This document shows, piece by piece, positions 41,342 to 50,113 of a stretch of 54,446 bases of DNA. Position numbers and translations under genes: made by a program. The notes beneath the pieces were generated by a model. The model made no database searches and was not told the DNA's origin. It saw only the letters and a program-made list of their open reading frames with translations. Every line of letters starts with the position of its first letter. The stretch's first letter is position 1. The stretch comes from Paracoccaceae bacterium. Its GTDB lineage: Bacteria > Pseudomonadota > Alphaproteobacteria > Rhizobiales > Stappiaceae. The stretch is from contig JABXHV010000103.1 in assembly GCA_013373445.1 (NCBI GenBank), positions 1-54,446 on the forward strand, read 5' to 3'.

Positions 41342-41360
41342 GTTTTTGCTTTGAAGACGA

Positions 41361-42962
41361 TCAGGTCTGCTTTTCGAAGCCATCGTAGTCGACGGCGACT
41401 TCATAATCCGGATCTTCCAGAACCGAAATTTCGACCAGATTGCCTGCCTTGGCCAGAAGTTTCTGGCAGTCGGGTGACAGATGGCGAAGGTGCAAACGTT
41501 TGCCGGCAGCCTCGTATTTTGAGGCAAGCGCATCGATCACTTCCAGGCCCGAGTGATCAACCACACGGCTTTCCATGAAATCAACGACGACGTCATCCGG
41601 GTCTTTTTCGATCTCGAAGAGATCCACAAACCCTGTTGTCGACCCGAAGAACAGCGGGCCGGAGAGGCGGTAGACTTTCCAGCCTTCCTTCGACACTCCG
41701 GTGCGCGCATCAATGCGGCTGGCTGCGTTCCAGGCATAGGTGAGGGCGGAAATGATCACGCCAACCACAACTGCCATGGCAAGGTCGGAATAGACGGTCA
41801 CAACGGTCACGACGATAATGACCAGTGCATCTGTCAACGGGATCTTGTTCATGATCTTGAACGAGTTCCAGGCGAACGTGCCAATCACCACCATGAACAT
41901 CACGCCGACCAGTGAGGCGACAGGGATCTGCTCAATCAGGTTGGAGGCAAACAGGATGAATGACAGCAGGAACAGCGCCGCAACCGTGCCGGAAATACGC
42001 GTGCGTGCTCCCGATTTCACGTTGATCATGGACTGGCCGATCATTGCACAGCCACCCATTCCGCCAAAGAAGCCCGTCACGACATTGGCCGTGCCCTGAG
42101 CAAGGCACTCTTTGGATGCACCGCCCTTGGTGCCGGTCATGTCGGCCACAAGGTTCAAGGTCAGAAGGGATTCAATCAGACCGATGGCTGCAAGGATTAT
42201 CGCATAGGGCCCGATGATCTGAAGCGTTTCCAGGTTGATCGGAACCATTGGAATATGGAAATCAGGCAGCCCGCCTGAAATCGACGCAAGATCGCCGACC
42301 GAGCGTGTGTCGAGATTGAGCCCGATCACGAGTGCAGAGACAACCAGAATGCCGGCAAGCGGAGCAGGAAAGGCCGTAGTGATCTTTGGCAGGACCCAGA
42401 TGACAGCCATTGTCAGAACCACAAGACCAAGCATCAGGTAAAGCGGCATACCCGTGAGCCATTCATAACCGCCGGCACCATCGGCAACCTTGAACTGTCC
42501 CATTTGGGCCAGGAAGATCACGATTGCCAACCCGTTGACGAAGCCGAGCATCACCGGATGGGGAACCATGCGGATGAATTTACCCCACTTCAAAAGGCCG
42601 ACGACGATCTGAATGATGCCCATCAGCACGACGGTCGCGAACAGATATTCAACGCCGTGGGTCGCAACGAGCGACACCATGACCACGGCCAGGGCGCCGG
42701 TAGCACCGGAAATCATGCCTGGGCGACCGCCGAACAGAGCGGTAATCAGACCAACGATGAAGGCAGCGTAAAGACCAACCAGTGGGTTGACCCCGGCAAC
42801 AAAGGCAAAGGCCACAGCTTCGGGAACGAGCGCCAGCGCAACAGTCAGACCGGCAAGCACTTCGGTCTTGATGACGGAAGGGCTCAATTTCGTCGAAGTT
42901 GCAGGCAAGGGTGTCTCGGCGCGTCCGGACAAGAGCAGCTCCAATTCTAATCTGTGAGGCAA
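41361..42962 (-). CDS. SulP-family inorganic anion transporter with STAS domain
   Basis: Membrane protein of 533 residues. Ten or more hydrophobic spans follow the SulP layout: LTVALALVPEAVAFAFVAGVNPLVGLYAAFIVGLITALFGGRPGMISGATGALAVVM (about 39-95) is the SulP signature region, and the transport domain ends near residue 415. A C-terminal STAS domain (about 430-533) includes GPLFFGSTTGFVDLFEIE and VVDFMESRVVDHSGLEVIDALASKYEAAGKRLHLRHLSP. Relatives import sulfate, bicarbonate or other anions; BicA-like bicarbonate transport is possible. It converges on the TetR gene over a terminator. Confidence 0.93.
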   Translation of the reverse strand: MPHRLELELLLSGRAETPLPATSTKLSPSVIKTEVLAGLTVALALVPEAVAFAFVAGVNPLVGLYAAFIVGLITALFGGRPGMISGATGALAVVMVSLVATHGVEYLFATVVLMGIIQIVVGLLKWGKFIRMVPHPVMLGFVNGLAIVIFLAQMGQFKVADGAGGYEWLTGMPLYLMLGLVVLTMAVIWVLPKITTAFPAPLAGILVVSALVIGLNLDTRSVGDLASISGGLPDFHIPMVPINLETLQIIGPYAIILAAIGLIESLLTLNLVADMTGTKGGASKECLAQGTANVVTGFFGGMGGCAMIGQSMINVKSGARTRISGTVAALFLLSFILFASNLIEQIPVASLVGVMFMVVIGTFAWNSFKIMNKIPLTDALVIIVVTVVTVYSDLAMAVVVGVIISALTYAWNAASRIDARTGVSKEGWKVYRLSGPLFFGSTTGFVDLFEIEKDPDDVVVDFMESRVVDHSGLEVIDALASKYEAAGKRLHLRHLSPDCQKLLAKAGNLVEISVLEDPDYEVAVDYDGFEKQT

Positions 42963-43473
42963 CCATGGGAGGTGGCTGCCTGCATGTCCCTGAAAGGATC
43001 AGGTCGGCAATGCATGAAGGTCATTGCCGCGAGTGTTTTGAAAGTAATCTGTCGCTCTTCTACTCAAAGATACCTTCTGCGGCAAGACACCGCAGGTCTC
43101 AACGCCCCTTGGTATCCCTATTTAAAAAGTGAAGGGCTGATCAGTAGTCAGCACTATTCAGTGTTCAAGAGTCGGATTTGCCACGGCAGGACAGAAGAAA
43201 CCCAGGAGTTGGATTTTGTTAACGTAAACAAAAAGATCAATGTTTTTGGAGGTTTGAGCATGCCCGTTAAGGCTATTTTGCCACAAAATGGCTGTTTTTC
43301 GTACCGATACGCCGACAAACATCATTCCGTAAACTTCCTGGAAACCAAGTTTGTTCATTCTTTGTGGAGCTTGGGACTGGGGCTTTGGATGTCACGAAGA
43401 CATCTGAGAGGTCTGTTTACCGAATACGGCAGCGCGTATGGGCTGTCAGTTCAAGCGAAATTAGGCAGTTGTT
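42963..43473. other. Long intergenic region with a palindrome
   Basis: More than 500 bases with no convincing gene; the one long plus-strand frame (42954-43481) has atypical composition and no ribosome site. Two structures are present: a hairpin CTGCGG/CCGCAG at 43077-43095 and a palindrome TTTTGTT/AACAAAA at 43214-43233. Confidence 0.5.
43214..43233. repeat. TTTTGTT/AACAAAA palindrome
   Basis: TTTTGTT (43214-43220) and AACAAAA (43227-43233) flank AACGTA, forming a near-symmetric 20-base site of the kind bound by LacI or MarR-type repressors. It lies about 240 bases before the DUF2778 gene and its target is unclear. Confidence 0.4.
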
Positions 43474-44613
43474 TTGAGTAGTAAGCCTTCGAAGTCTCCC
43501 AAGCGGGAAAAGCGCGGTCGTGTCGCAAGGCGCACCCCTGTCATTTGGTGCGGTCTGATTCTGGGTGGCCTGATCGTTGGCGGCCAGATCTTTGGTAGCC
43601 AGATATCTGGTAACCTGGGCACCAGCGTCGCAGTGCATGATGCGAATGATCAAGAAACCCATGACTATCAACGCCATGAAAAACGGCGTCTGATCTCCTC
43701 TTCGAGCGACAGCGGTTCGGGCATGCAGCCAGCGGATCCTCCGGTATCGGCGTCAATTGAGGCTCAAAAGGCCCAGGAGACTCTCTACCAGAAGCTTCAG
43801 CACGAACTGCAGCTGCAAATGCAGACCGCGAAAGCGGAGCTCGCTGCAGGCCTTGCAAGGCTGACGCTCAAGAACATGCTGATGGCCCGCATGGATGCGG
43901 CACAAGGCAGTGTTCCTGAAGCTGCACCCAAGCCGGACCATAATACCGTCGTTGCCGCACTTTCAGATGGCAAGAGCCAAACGCAGGACGCGCCGGAAAC
44001 GGCAGCCCAGACTGCGCTGGTGACCGCCTCCCTGGCACTAGACGTCGTCCCTGTACCAAGCGCCCGCCCGCAAGCCCCTCGCAAACCGGTTGCTGCCGGT
44101 CTGGCCTATGCCCCGGCGCCTGAATTGCAGACCAACAAAGGTGGGATTTTCGACGGGCTGGGAAAGGTCTTCAAAAAGTCAGGCAAGATCGAACTGCCAG
44201 GCAAGCACATGGGCATCGCCGTCTATGAGATTTCGACGGCGACGGTTCATATGCCCGACGGAACCAAGCTGGAAGCCCATTCCGGTCTTGGCAAGATGAA
44301 AGACAATCCGAAATACGTCTATCGCAAGAACCGCGGTCCGACACCGCCTAATGTTTATAATCTGCGGATGCGGGAGCGCCGGTATCATGGTGTCGAAGCC
44401 ATTCGCATGCTGCCAGTGGATGTCGCCGCCATGCGCGGACGTGATGGCATGCTGACCCACACAAGCCTGGTGCGCGGCACCAACGGATCGCACGGATGCG
44501 TGGCCTTCAAGGACTACAACAAGTTCCTGTCAGCATTTAAGTCGGGTAAGGTCAAGAAGATGATCGTGGTGCCGCAACTCGATGAATTGCCAACCTATAT
44601 GGCCTCGCTCTAG
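43474..44613 (+). CDS. Membrane-anchored Tlde1/DUF2778-domain protein (L,D-transpeptidase-like)
   Basis: Protein of 379 residues: a basic cytoplasmic start (residues 1-20), one transmembrane helix (about 22-44), a periplasmic stalk with a helix-forming segment (95-135) and Pro/Ala-rich linkers, then a C-terminal DUF2778 domain (about 245-365). Active-site residues appear as His269 in LEAHSGLG, His329 in GMLTHTS and Ser339-His340-Gly341-Cys342 in GTNGSHGCVAF, the pattern shared with L,D-transpeptidase-like peptidoglycan enzymes. The predicted role is peptidoglycan modification in the periplasm. The family also includes type VI toxin Tlde1, but no secretion genes or immunity gene are adjacent. 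The start is an unusual TTG at 43474 (TTAGGCAG upstream); GTG 43522 is the alternative. Confidence 0.85.
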   Translation: MSSKPSKSPKREKRGRVARRTPVIWCGLILGGLIVGGQIFGSQISGNLGTSVAVHDANDQETHDYQRHEKRRLISSSSDSGSGMQPADPPVSASIEAQKAQETLYQKLQHELQLQMQTAKAELAAGLARLTLKNMLMARMDAAQGSVPEAAPKPDHNTVVAALSDGKSQTQDAPETAAQTALVTASLALDVVPVPSARPQAPRKPVAAGLAYAPAPELQTNKGGIFDGLGKVFKKSGKIELPGKHMGIAVYEISTATVHMPDGTKLEAHSGLGKMKDNPKYVYRKNRGPTPPNVYNLRMRERRYHGVEAIRMLPVDVAAMRGRDGMLTHTSLVRGTNGSHGCVAFKDYNKFLSAFKSGKVKKMIVVPQLDELPTYMASL

Positions 44614-44842
44614 CAGCGCGCCAGATCACGGACACTTCAACGGGTTCGCGGGCAGGCTGCTTGACTTCGGCGCTGGCTATGCTATTTCGCCTTTGCAAGG
44701 CATCCAGACGCCTGCCGCCCGCAGCTCATAGAGCTTGGTAAAGGTCTGGTTTAGACGATTGATTGACAGCCTCGACGCATTTCGTGCCGGTGGCAACGCG
44801 GGCCCCTCCAGAGAAATTCGAAATGTCGGAAAGGGGACTGAA

Positions 44843-45001
44843 ATGTCGTCCAACACCACACTTGAATCTGGATCCGAAACCAGAATCGACGCTCATGTCG
44901 GTCGCGCCATGACCTGCGCCATGGCGTTCGAAAAACATGCACATGCTCATCAGGCGAAAACCTGGATCGCCTGTCCGGGGTCAGGAAGGAGCGTGTCATG
45001 A
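44843..45001 (+). CDS. Small hypothetical protein coupled to the downstream gene
   Basis: Candidate of 52 residues, MSSNTTLESGSETRIDAHVG..., with AAGGGG six bases before the ATG. Its TGA overlaps the ATG of the next gene by four bases. Five histidines, four in HVG...KHAHAHQ, and two cysteines give a possible metal-binding character, but no family is recognised. The good ribosome site and the ATGA overlap support a real, perhaps coupling, ORF. Confidence 0.5.
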   Translation: MSSNTTLESGSETRIDAHVGRAMTCAMAFEKHAHAHQAKTWIACPGSGRSVS

Positions 45002-45426
45002 CAAGCAAGCTGCCCTCCATCAACGAAGCCAAGGCACAGGCAAAGCGTTTGCGCACCACACTTGAAGCGGACGGCAAGGGCATCAGCCATTGCAAGGCGC
45101 TTGAGATCGTTGCCCACCAGCATGGGTACCGGGACTGGAACACGCTGTTTGCCGCGATCGGCAACCGGCCTCCCAAACTCGTTTCGGTCGGGGACCGTAT
45201 CAAGGGGCGTTACTTGTCCCAGCCCTTTGAAGCGGATGTGCTCGCCGTTGAAATGGTTGGTGAGGACTGGATGCGCGTGACCCTGGATCTCGATGAAGCG
45301 GTTGATGTTGTCACCTTTGACAGCTTCTCTTCCTTCCGCAAGCGCGTGAGGGGATTGATCGGGCCCAAAGGATCAACCAGGGAGAAAACCTCTGATGGTG
45401 TTCCGCATCTGGAACTCGATCTTTAG
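44998..45426 (+). CDS. Glyoxalase-related (Glyoxalase_8-like) domain protein
   Basis: Protein of 142 residues. The first half, SINEAKAQAKRLRTTLEADGKGISHCKALEIVAHQHGYRDWNTLFAAIG, matches the small helical domain often found attached to glyoxalase-superfamily proteins, including the conserved H-C-x-A-L-E and G-Y-x-x-W-N-T-L parts. The second half is a basic beta-rich part (VSVGDRIKGRYLSQPFEADVLAVEMV). Function is unknown; this helical domain occurs in many stand-alone alphaproteobacterial proteins. It overlaps the 52-residue ORF upstream. GGAAGGAG at 44984-44991 lies six bases before the ATG. Confidence 0.78.
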   Translation: MTSKLPSINEAKAQAKRLRTTLEADGKGISHCKALEIVAHQHGYRDWNTLFAAIGNRPPKLVSVGDRIKGRYLSQPFEADVLAVEMVGEDWMRVTLDLDEAVDVVTFDSFSSFRKRVRGLIGPKGSTREKTSDGVPHLELDL

Positions 45427-45531
45427 AGCATTGTAAGCGGCACGCGGTTGCATCAATTGTCTGCCGCTTACAAAAATCCTCGACGACGGCTTCTGAGATG
45501 ACTACAAGCATCGAAAATCTCAGGAGAAACC

Positions 45532-46692
45532 ATGAAGCCGACGAATCCTGTTTTTACCGGACTGGAAACGACCATCTTCGAAACCATGTCGCGCCTTGCC
45601 ATGGCGCATCAGGCTGTGAACCTGGGGCAGGGGTTTCCGGATGTGGATGGCCCATTGGACATCCGCCAAGAGGCGGCGCAGGCGCTGCTTGATGGTCCCA
45701 ACCAATATCCGCCGATGCTGGGCATGCCGGAACTGCGTCAGGCAGTGGCCGCTGCAAACAAGCGCTTCTATGGTCTGGACATCGATTGGCAAAGCCAGGT
45801 GATTGTCACGTCCGGTGCAACCGAGGCACTGGCCGATTGCATCATGGCTTTGGTTGAGCCGGGCGATGAGGTCATTCTTGTCGAGCCTCTCTATGATTGC
45901 TATCTGCCGCTGGTCAAACGCGCAGGTGCAACACCTGTCCGCATCCGTGTGACACCGCCAAGCTGGCAACTGGATTTCGATGCACTGGCTGATGCTTTTT
46001 CCGATAAGACCAAGGCCATTCTGATCAACAATCCGATGAACCCGGCAGCCAAGGTGTTCTCCAAGGCAGAACTGTCGGCCATTGCCCGCTTGTGCGTTGA
46101 GCATGATGTGTTCGCGATTTGCGATGAAGTCTATGAGCACCTTGTGTTCGACGGCAAAGAGCATCTTCCCCTGATGTGTCTTGAGGGCATGGAAGAGCGC
46201 TGCATTCGCATCGGCTCCGCTGGCAAGACCTTTTCACTGACAGGCTGGAAGGTCGGATACATCACCGGTTCCAGGAACCTGATTGAGCCGGTGGCCAAGG
46301 CGCATCAATTCGTGACCTTCACCACGCCGCCGCACTTGCAAAAGGCTGTCGCTACCGGGCTGGCAAAAGAAGACTCTTATTACAATGACTTGGCGGGCGA
46401 CCTCCAGGCTAAGCGTGACCGCATGGCTGTGCGTCTGGCCGATCTCGGATTTGATGTCCTGCCGTGTGATGCGACCTACTTTTTGACCTGTGACATCAGC
46501 TCGATGAGCATCGGCGCAAATGATGTCGAGGTCTGTACCAAGATGGTTGAGAAAGCCGGTGTGGCTGTCGTGCCCGTGTCTGCCTTTTATGGCGGCGATG
46601 CGCCGACCAACTTCATTCGCTTCTGCTTTTGCAAGCAGGACCATGTGATAGACGAGGCGATGGATCGTCTGGCGCGCTGGATTGCATCTTAG
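45532..46692 (+). CDS. Class I/II PLP-dependent aminotransferase
   Basis: Enzyme of 386 residues of the fold-type I family. MAHQAVNLGQGFPDVDGP (24-41) and the PLP lysine in IGSAGKTFSLTGWKVGYITG (about 223-242) are clear. Other blocks are VTSGATEALADCIMALVEPGDEVI, INNPMNPAAKVFSKAEL and ICDEVYEHLVFDG, with the Asp and Tyr that contact PLP. The whole resembles the YbdL/KAT group (methionine, kynurenine or aromatic aminotransferases). AGGAG lies six bases before the ATG. Together with the next two genes (asparaginase and DDAH) it forms a same-strand run for amino-acid nitrogen recovery. Confidence 0.93.
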   Translation: MKPTNPVFTGLETTIFETMSRLAMAHQAVNLGQGFPDVDGPLDIRQEAAQALLDGPNQYPPMLGMPELRQAVAAANKRFYGLDIDWQSQVIVTSGATEALADCIMALVEPGDEVILVEPLYDCYLPLVKRAGATPVRIRVTPPSWQLDFDALADAFSDKTKAILINNPMNPAAKVFSKAELSAIARLCVEHDVFAICDEVYEHLVFDGKEHLPLMCLEGMEERCIRIGSAGKTFSLTGWKVGYITGSRNLIEPVAKAHQFVTFTTPPHLQKAVATGLAKEDSYYNDLAGDLQAKRDRMAVRLADLGFDVLPCDATYFLTCDISSMSIGANDVEVCTKMVEKAGVAVVPVSAFYGGDAPTNFIRFCFCKQDHVIDEAMDRLARWIAS

Positions 46693-46760
46693 CTCTGTCC
46701 GGCGTACCACATTCAAGTCGCGATTATTTGCCTGCTGTAAAGCCAATCCGGAGACACCGC

Positions 46761-47789
46761 TTGACCAACCCAATTACTGTAGAAGTCACCCGTGGCACTC
46801 TTGTTGAAAGCCGGCATCGCGGCTCTCTGGTAGTTGTAAACGACAAGGGTGAGACCCTTTGTGCGATCGGTGATGTCGATGCGCGGGTCTTTCCGCGCTC
46901 CGCCATCAAGATCATGCAAGCCCTGCCGTTGGTGGAAAGCGGTGCCGCTGATGCTCTTGGCCTCGATGAGGCAGAGCTTGCCTTGTGCTGTGCCTCCCAC
47001 TCAGGCGAGGCAACACATGTAAGCTCAGCACGGGTTATGTTGATCAAGGCCGGGCTGGACGAAGACGATCTGGAATGTGGTTCCCAGTGGCCCCAACGGA
47101 TGGACGATGTGGCGCAGCTGATCCGGGCCGACGAGGGACCATCGGCGCTTCACAACAACTGCTCCGGCAAACACGCCGGGTTTCTGGGGCTCGCAAAGGT
47201 TTTGGGCGCACCGACCAAGGGTTATGTCCTGCCGGACCATCCGGTGCAGCAGGAAATCAAGGCTGTGATGGAAGAGATGACCGGTGATGAGTTGACGTCG
47301 GATGTCTGCGGAACCGATGGATGTTCGATACCTACCTACGCAAGCCCTTTGCGCTCCTTTGCAAAAGCCTTCGCGGTTTTCGGAACTGGTGAAGGTCTGA
47401 GCGAAGGACGAGCCGAAGCCTGCGAACGGCTGTTTGAGGCCTGTGTGAACAACCCCTTCATGGTGGCGGGGTCGGACCGCTTCTGTACGGATATCATGAC
47501 AGCTTTCAAGGGGCGGGTCTTTGCCAAGACCGGCGCAGAGGGCGTGTTTTGCGGCTCTGTTCCAGAACTGGGCATCGGTATTGCGCTGAAGTGCGACGAC
47601 GGCGCGACCCGCGGCGCGGAGTCCATGATGGGCGCGGTCCTGGAAGTGCTGCTGGAAACCGACCGCGATCAGGCCGAGGTATTGGATAAATACGTCAATC
47701 CGCCCGTGCTAACCCGCAACAAGTTTGAGGCCGGTCAAGTGCGCCCAAGCACCGAATTCCTGGATGCGCTGAAAGCAGCGCTCACCTGA
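46761..47789 (+). CDS. L-asparaginase II, Rhizobium etli ReAV type
   Basis: Protein of 342 residues, unrelated to E. coli-type asparaginases. The ReAV class uses a Ser-Lys pair and a zinc site; the corresponding residues here are Ser47 and Lys50 in PRSAIKIMQALPL, Cys134 and Lys137 in HNNCSGKHAGF, and Cys188 in VCGTDGCSIP, each one position below the R. etli numbers (48, 51, 135, 138, 189). It would deamidate asparagine to aspartate in the cytoplasm. The probable start is TTG 46761, with GGAG seven bases upstream; longer frames run back into the aminotransferase gene. It lies 68 bases after that gene and 21 before the DDAH gene. Confidence 0.93.
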   Translation: MTNPITVEVTRGTLVESRHRGSLVVVNDKGETLCAIGDVDARVFPRSAIKIMQALPLVESGAADALGLDEAELALCCASHSGEATHVSSARVMLIKAGLDEDDLECGSQWPQRMDDVAQLIRADEGPSALHNNCSGKHAGFLGLAKVLGAPTKGYVLPDHPVQQEIKAVMEEMTGDELTSDVCGTDGCSIPTYASPLRSFAKAFAVFGTGEGLSEGRAEACERLFEACVNNPFMVAGSDRFCTDIMTAFKGRVFAKTGAEGVFCGSVPELGIGIALKCDDGATRGAESMMGAVLEVLLETDRDQAEVLDKYVNPPVLTRNKFEAGQVRPSTEFLDALKAALT

Positions 47790-47810
47790 TCCCAGTGGAA
47801 GGCTCTCTCA

Positions 47811-48617
47811 ATGACATATCGCAAGGGCCTGTCCTGGCACTTTAGTCATGCCATTACCCGTCAGCCCGCTGACAGCGTTTGTAACGGTCTGCGTGCCGAC
47901 GAGCGCGGCGGAGACCCGAGCGCTGAGGCGTTTCGCCGTGAACATGCCGGTTATGTCCGTGCACTGGAAGCGGCTGGCCTGAAAGTTGATGTGCTGCCGC
48001 AGCTGGAGGAATACCCCGACAGTTGTTTCGTTGAAGACCCAGCCTTCTGTCTGCCGGATGGTGCGATTGTGCTGCGGCCTGGTGCCGAGAGTCGCAAAGG
48101 CGAGACGACCCACATCCGCGCTGGGCTGGAAGCGCGCTTTGATCGCGTGGTGGACCTGCCGGGTGAGGGATTTGTCGATGGCGGCGATGTCCTGATGATG
48201 GATGATGAAATCATCATCGGATTGTCAGCACGGACAAACAGTGAAGGCGCGGAGGCCTTTTCCGCTCTTCTGGAGAGCTGGGGCTATGCAGCGCGCGTGG
48301 TGGAAACACCAGCCGGAGTGCTGCATTTCAAGACGGCATGCTCCACCTTGGGCGATGGCGTCGTTCTGGCGACCAGAACGCTGGCAAGCAGCAGGTTCTT
48401 CGATGGCCGCAAGGTTGTTGAGGTGCCTGAAGGTGAAGAGACGGCGGCCAATGCAATTCGGGTCAACGACGTGGTGTTGGTCTCCGAAGGCTTTCCAAAG
48501 ACAGTTGCCGCCATTGAGGTAGCGGGTTTCACAACCGTTGTCCTGCCGACTTATGAAGCGGCCAAGGTGGACGGTGGGCTGTCATGCCTGTCCTTAAGGT
48601 TCAATCTGCAAAGCTGA
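47811..48617 (+). CDS. ddaH: Dimethylarginine dimethylaminohydrolase family protein
   Basis: Guanidino-modifying enzyme of 268 residues. Catalytic residues fit DDAH: Glu75-Asp76 in SCFVEDPAF, His172 in GVLHFKTACSTLG and nucleophile Cys259 in DGGLSCLSLRF. Also visible are LEEYPDSCFVEDPA and GEGFVDGGDVL (119-128), typical of DDAH and arginine deiminase relatives. It would release citrulline and dimethylamine from methylated arginines, or deiminate arginine. Adjacency to aminotransferase and asparaginase genes suggests a nitrogen-scavenging role. Convergent with the beta-helix protein gene. Confidence 0.9.
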   Translation: MTYRKGLSWHFSHAITRQPADSVCNGLRADERGGDPSAEAFRREHAGYVRALEAAGLKVDVLPQLEEYPDSCFVEDPAFCLPDGAIVLRPGAESRKGETTHIRAGLEARFDRVVDLPGEGFVDGGDVLMMDDEIIIGLSARTNSEGAEAFSALLESWGYAARVVETPAGVLHFKTACSTLGDGVVLATRTLASSRFFDGRKVVEVPEGEETAANAIRVNDVVLVSEGFPKTVAAIEVAGFTTVVLPTYEAAKVDGGLSCLSLRFNLQS

Positions 48618-48658
48618 TCAGCACCTTGAAACAGGCTGATCTTTGGCCTGTGCACAGA

Positions 48659-50083
48659 TCAGCCGGTTTTGTCGAAGATCACCTGGTTGTCTTTGACCAG
48701 AAGGTGTGACCAGTCGCTTGTGTTGTTCAGCTCGCGGGTAGCCTTTTCAAGCCAGCGGTAGCCAACGATCGCATCCTTGCGTGCAAACTGGATCATGTTG
48801 TTGGTGATCATTGCGTGGCCTGCGCCCTTGGCAACGCTGACCGCGATGCCGGTCCCGCAATCGCGCACAACGTTTTGCGATGCCACGACATTGCGCAGAT
48901 AAGGGCCCCATCCGAGCATGATACCGAACCGCGGCGCGCCTTCAATCACATTGCCCGTCAGGGACGTGTCGGCTTCCACGACGATGCCATGACCAAAGCC
49001 CGCGACCTCTGGCGGGTAGGGGCCTTGTTGGGTCAGGTTGCGAATGAGATTGCCACTGCAGACGGCAAGCCTTCCGCCTTCGCGGTAGTTGGCGATGGAA
49101 ACACCAATGGTTGCTCCGTCAACAATGTTGCTGGAGATCACCGCCCCTTGAAAATTGAACTCGGAATAGATGCCGGTTTCGCCCGAACGCATGCAGGAGT
49201 TGCCGATGATCTGGACGTTTGAACCGGAGTTGGCGCGGATGGCCGAGAAGGCACAGTCAGCAATGCGGTTGTTGGAGATCACCACGCTATGAGCACGAAA
49301 GATGTTGATCCCGTTGCCCCATTGACCGGTGCCACCATTCTTGGAGGCGATCCGTTCAATTCGGTTACCGGTGACAATCGTGCCATCTTCGCCGTCTTTC
49401 CAGCGATGTACCCAGATCCCACCATTGGCACAATCACGCACCGTGTTGCGTGAAAGTGTCAGCCCCTTCGCATCGCGTGACCAGATACCGGTCTCCGCGG
49501 AGCCTGAGATGACGCACTCGGAAATCGTTCCGGAGGTGCGGTCCATCAAGAGGCCGGTCTTGGCGGATCCCATGATCTCGCAGTCGTGTATCGACAGATT
49601 TCGGACGCTTAGAAAATGCAGCAGGCCTTCCGTGATGTCACCGATGCTGCGATTGGCACCATCGAAGGTCAGACCGGAAAGGGTGACGTTGGAAACGCCT
49701 TCAGCGCGCGCTAAAAGGCCGCCGCCGCCCTGGTAGACCAGACGTGTGCGACCCGGTACGCCGACAATCAAGGTACCAGAGGGAAAGCGGATGTTTGAAA
49801 CGGGATAGTTGCCCGCAGGCAGGAACAGCGCCTTGCCATTTTCAACCGCCCGATTAACTGCATGCTGAAACAGAGCCGTCTGATCACCGGCCGCATTGGG
49901 AAGCAGTCCGACTTCGGCAGCTTCCATGGAACCGCGCAAGTCGGCCATGCGGATGGCTGCACTGGCAGCTGGAACGGCTGTCCCGGAAAGAAACAGGGCT
50001 ACGCCGCCGAGAAAACCGCGACGGGACAAATTCGAACGTTTTGAACCGGCCTGTGTGCCAGTTTGGGATTCTGCTTTGCTCAT
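48659..50083 (-). CDS. Tat-exported parallel beta-helix repeat protein (TIGR03808-like)
   Basis: Precursor of 474 residues. A twin-arginine signal is clear (NLSRRGFLGGVALFLSGTAVPAASA). The mature part consists of right-handed parallel-beta-helix coils, visible as repeats such as NLSIHDCEIMGSAKTGLLMD, TISECVISGSAETGIWSR and LTLSRNTVRDCANGGIWV, each about 22 residues. This matches an uncharacterised family in Rhizobiales with a Tat signal and repeats, and resembles pectate-lyase-like folds. No catalytic site is obvious. Export in folded form suggests a cofactor or fast folding. The substrate is likely a polysaccharide, but this is a guess. Confidence 0.88.
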   Translation of the reverse strand: MSKAESQTGTQAGSKRSNLSRRGFLGGVALFLSGTAVPAASAAIRMADLRGSMEAAEVGLLPNAAGDQTALFQHAVNRAVENGKALFLPAGNYPVSNIRFPSGTLIVGVPGRTRLVYQGGGGLLARAEGVSNVTLSGLTFDGANRSIGDITEGLLHFLSVRNLSIHDCEIMGSAKTGLLMDRTSGTISECVISGSAETGIWSRDAKGLTLSRNTVRDCANGGIWVHRWKDGEDGTIVTGNRIERIASKNGGTGQWGNGINIFRAHSVVISNNRIADCAFSAIRANSGSNVQIIGNSCMRSGETGIYSEFNFQGAVISSNIVDGATIGVSIANYREGGRLAVCSGNLIRNLTQQGPYPPEVAGFGHGIVVEADTSLTGNVIEGAPRFGIMLGWGPYLRNVVASQNVVRDCGTGIAVSVAKGAGHAMITNNMIQFARKDAIVGYRWLEKATRELNNTSDWSHLLVKDNQVIFDKTG

Positions 50084-50113
50084 ACCAACAACGGAGCAAA
50101 GCGCGTGCCGCTT

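Noticed and set aside
42954-43481. Plus-strand frame of 175 codons
   Set aside because: It starts inside the SulP 5' region, has no ribosome site, unusual amino-acid composition and no recognisable motif; it overlaps palindromes of regulatory type.
48635-48663. GCTGATCT/AGATCAGC inverted repeat between convergent ddaH and beta-helix genes
   Set aside because: The loop is 13 bases, there is no T-run, and one arm covers the stop codon of the beta-helix gene; too weak to call a terminator.
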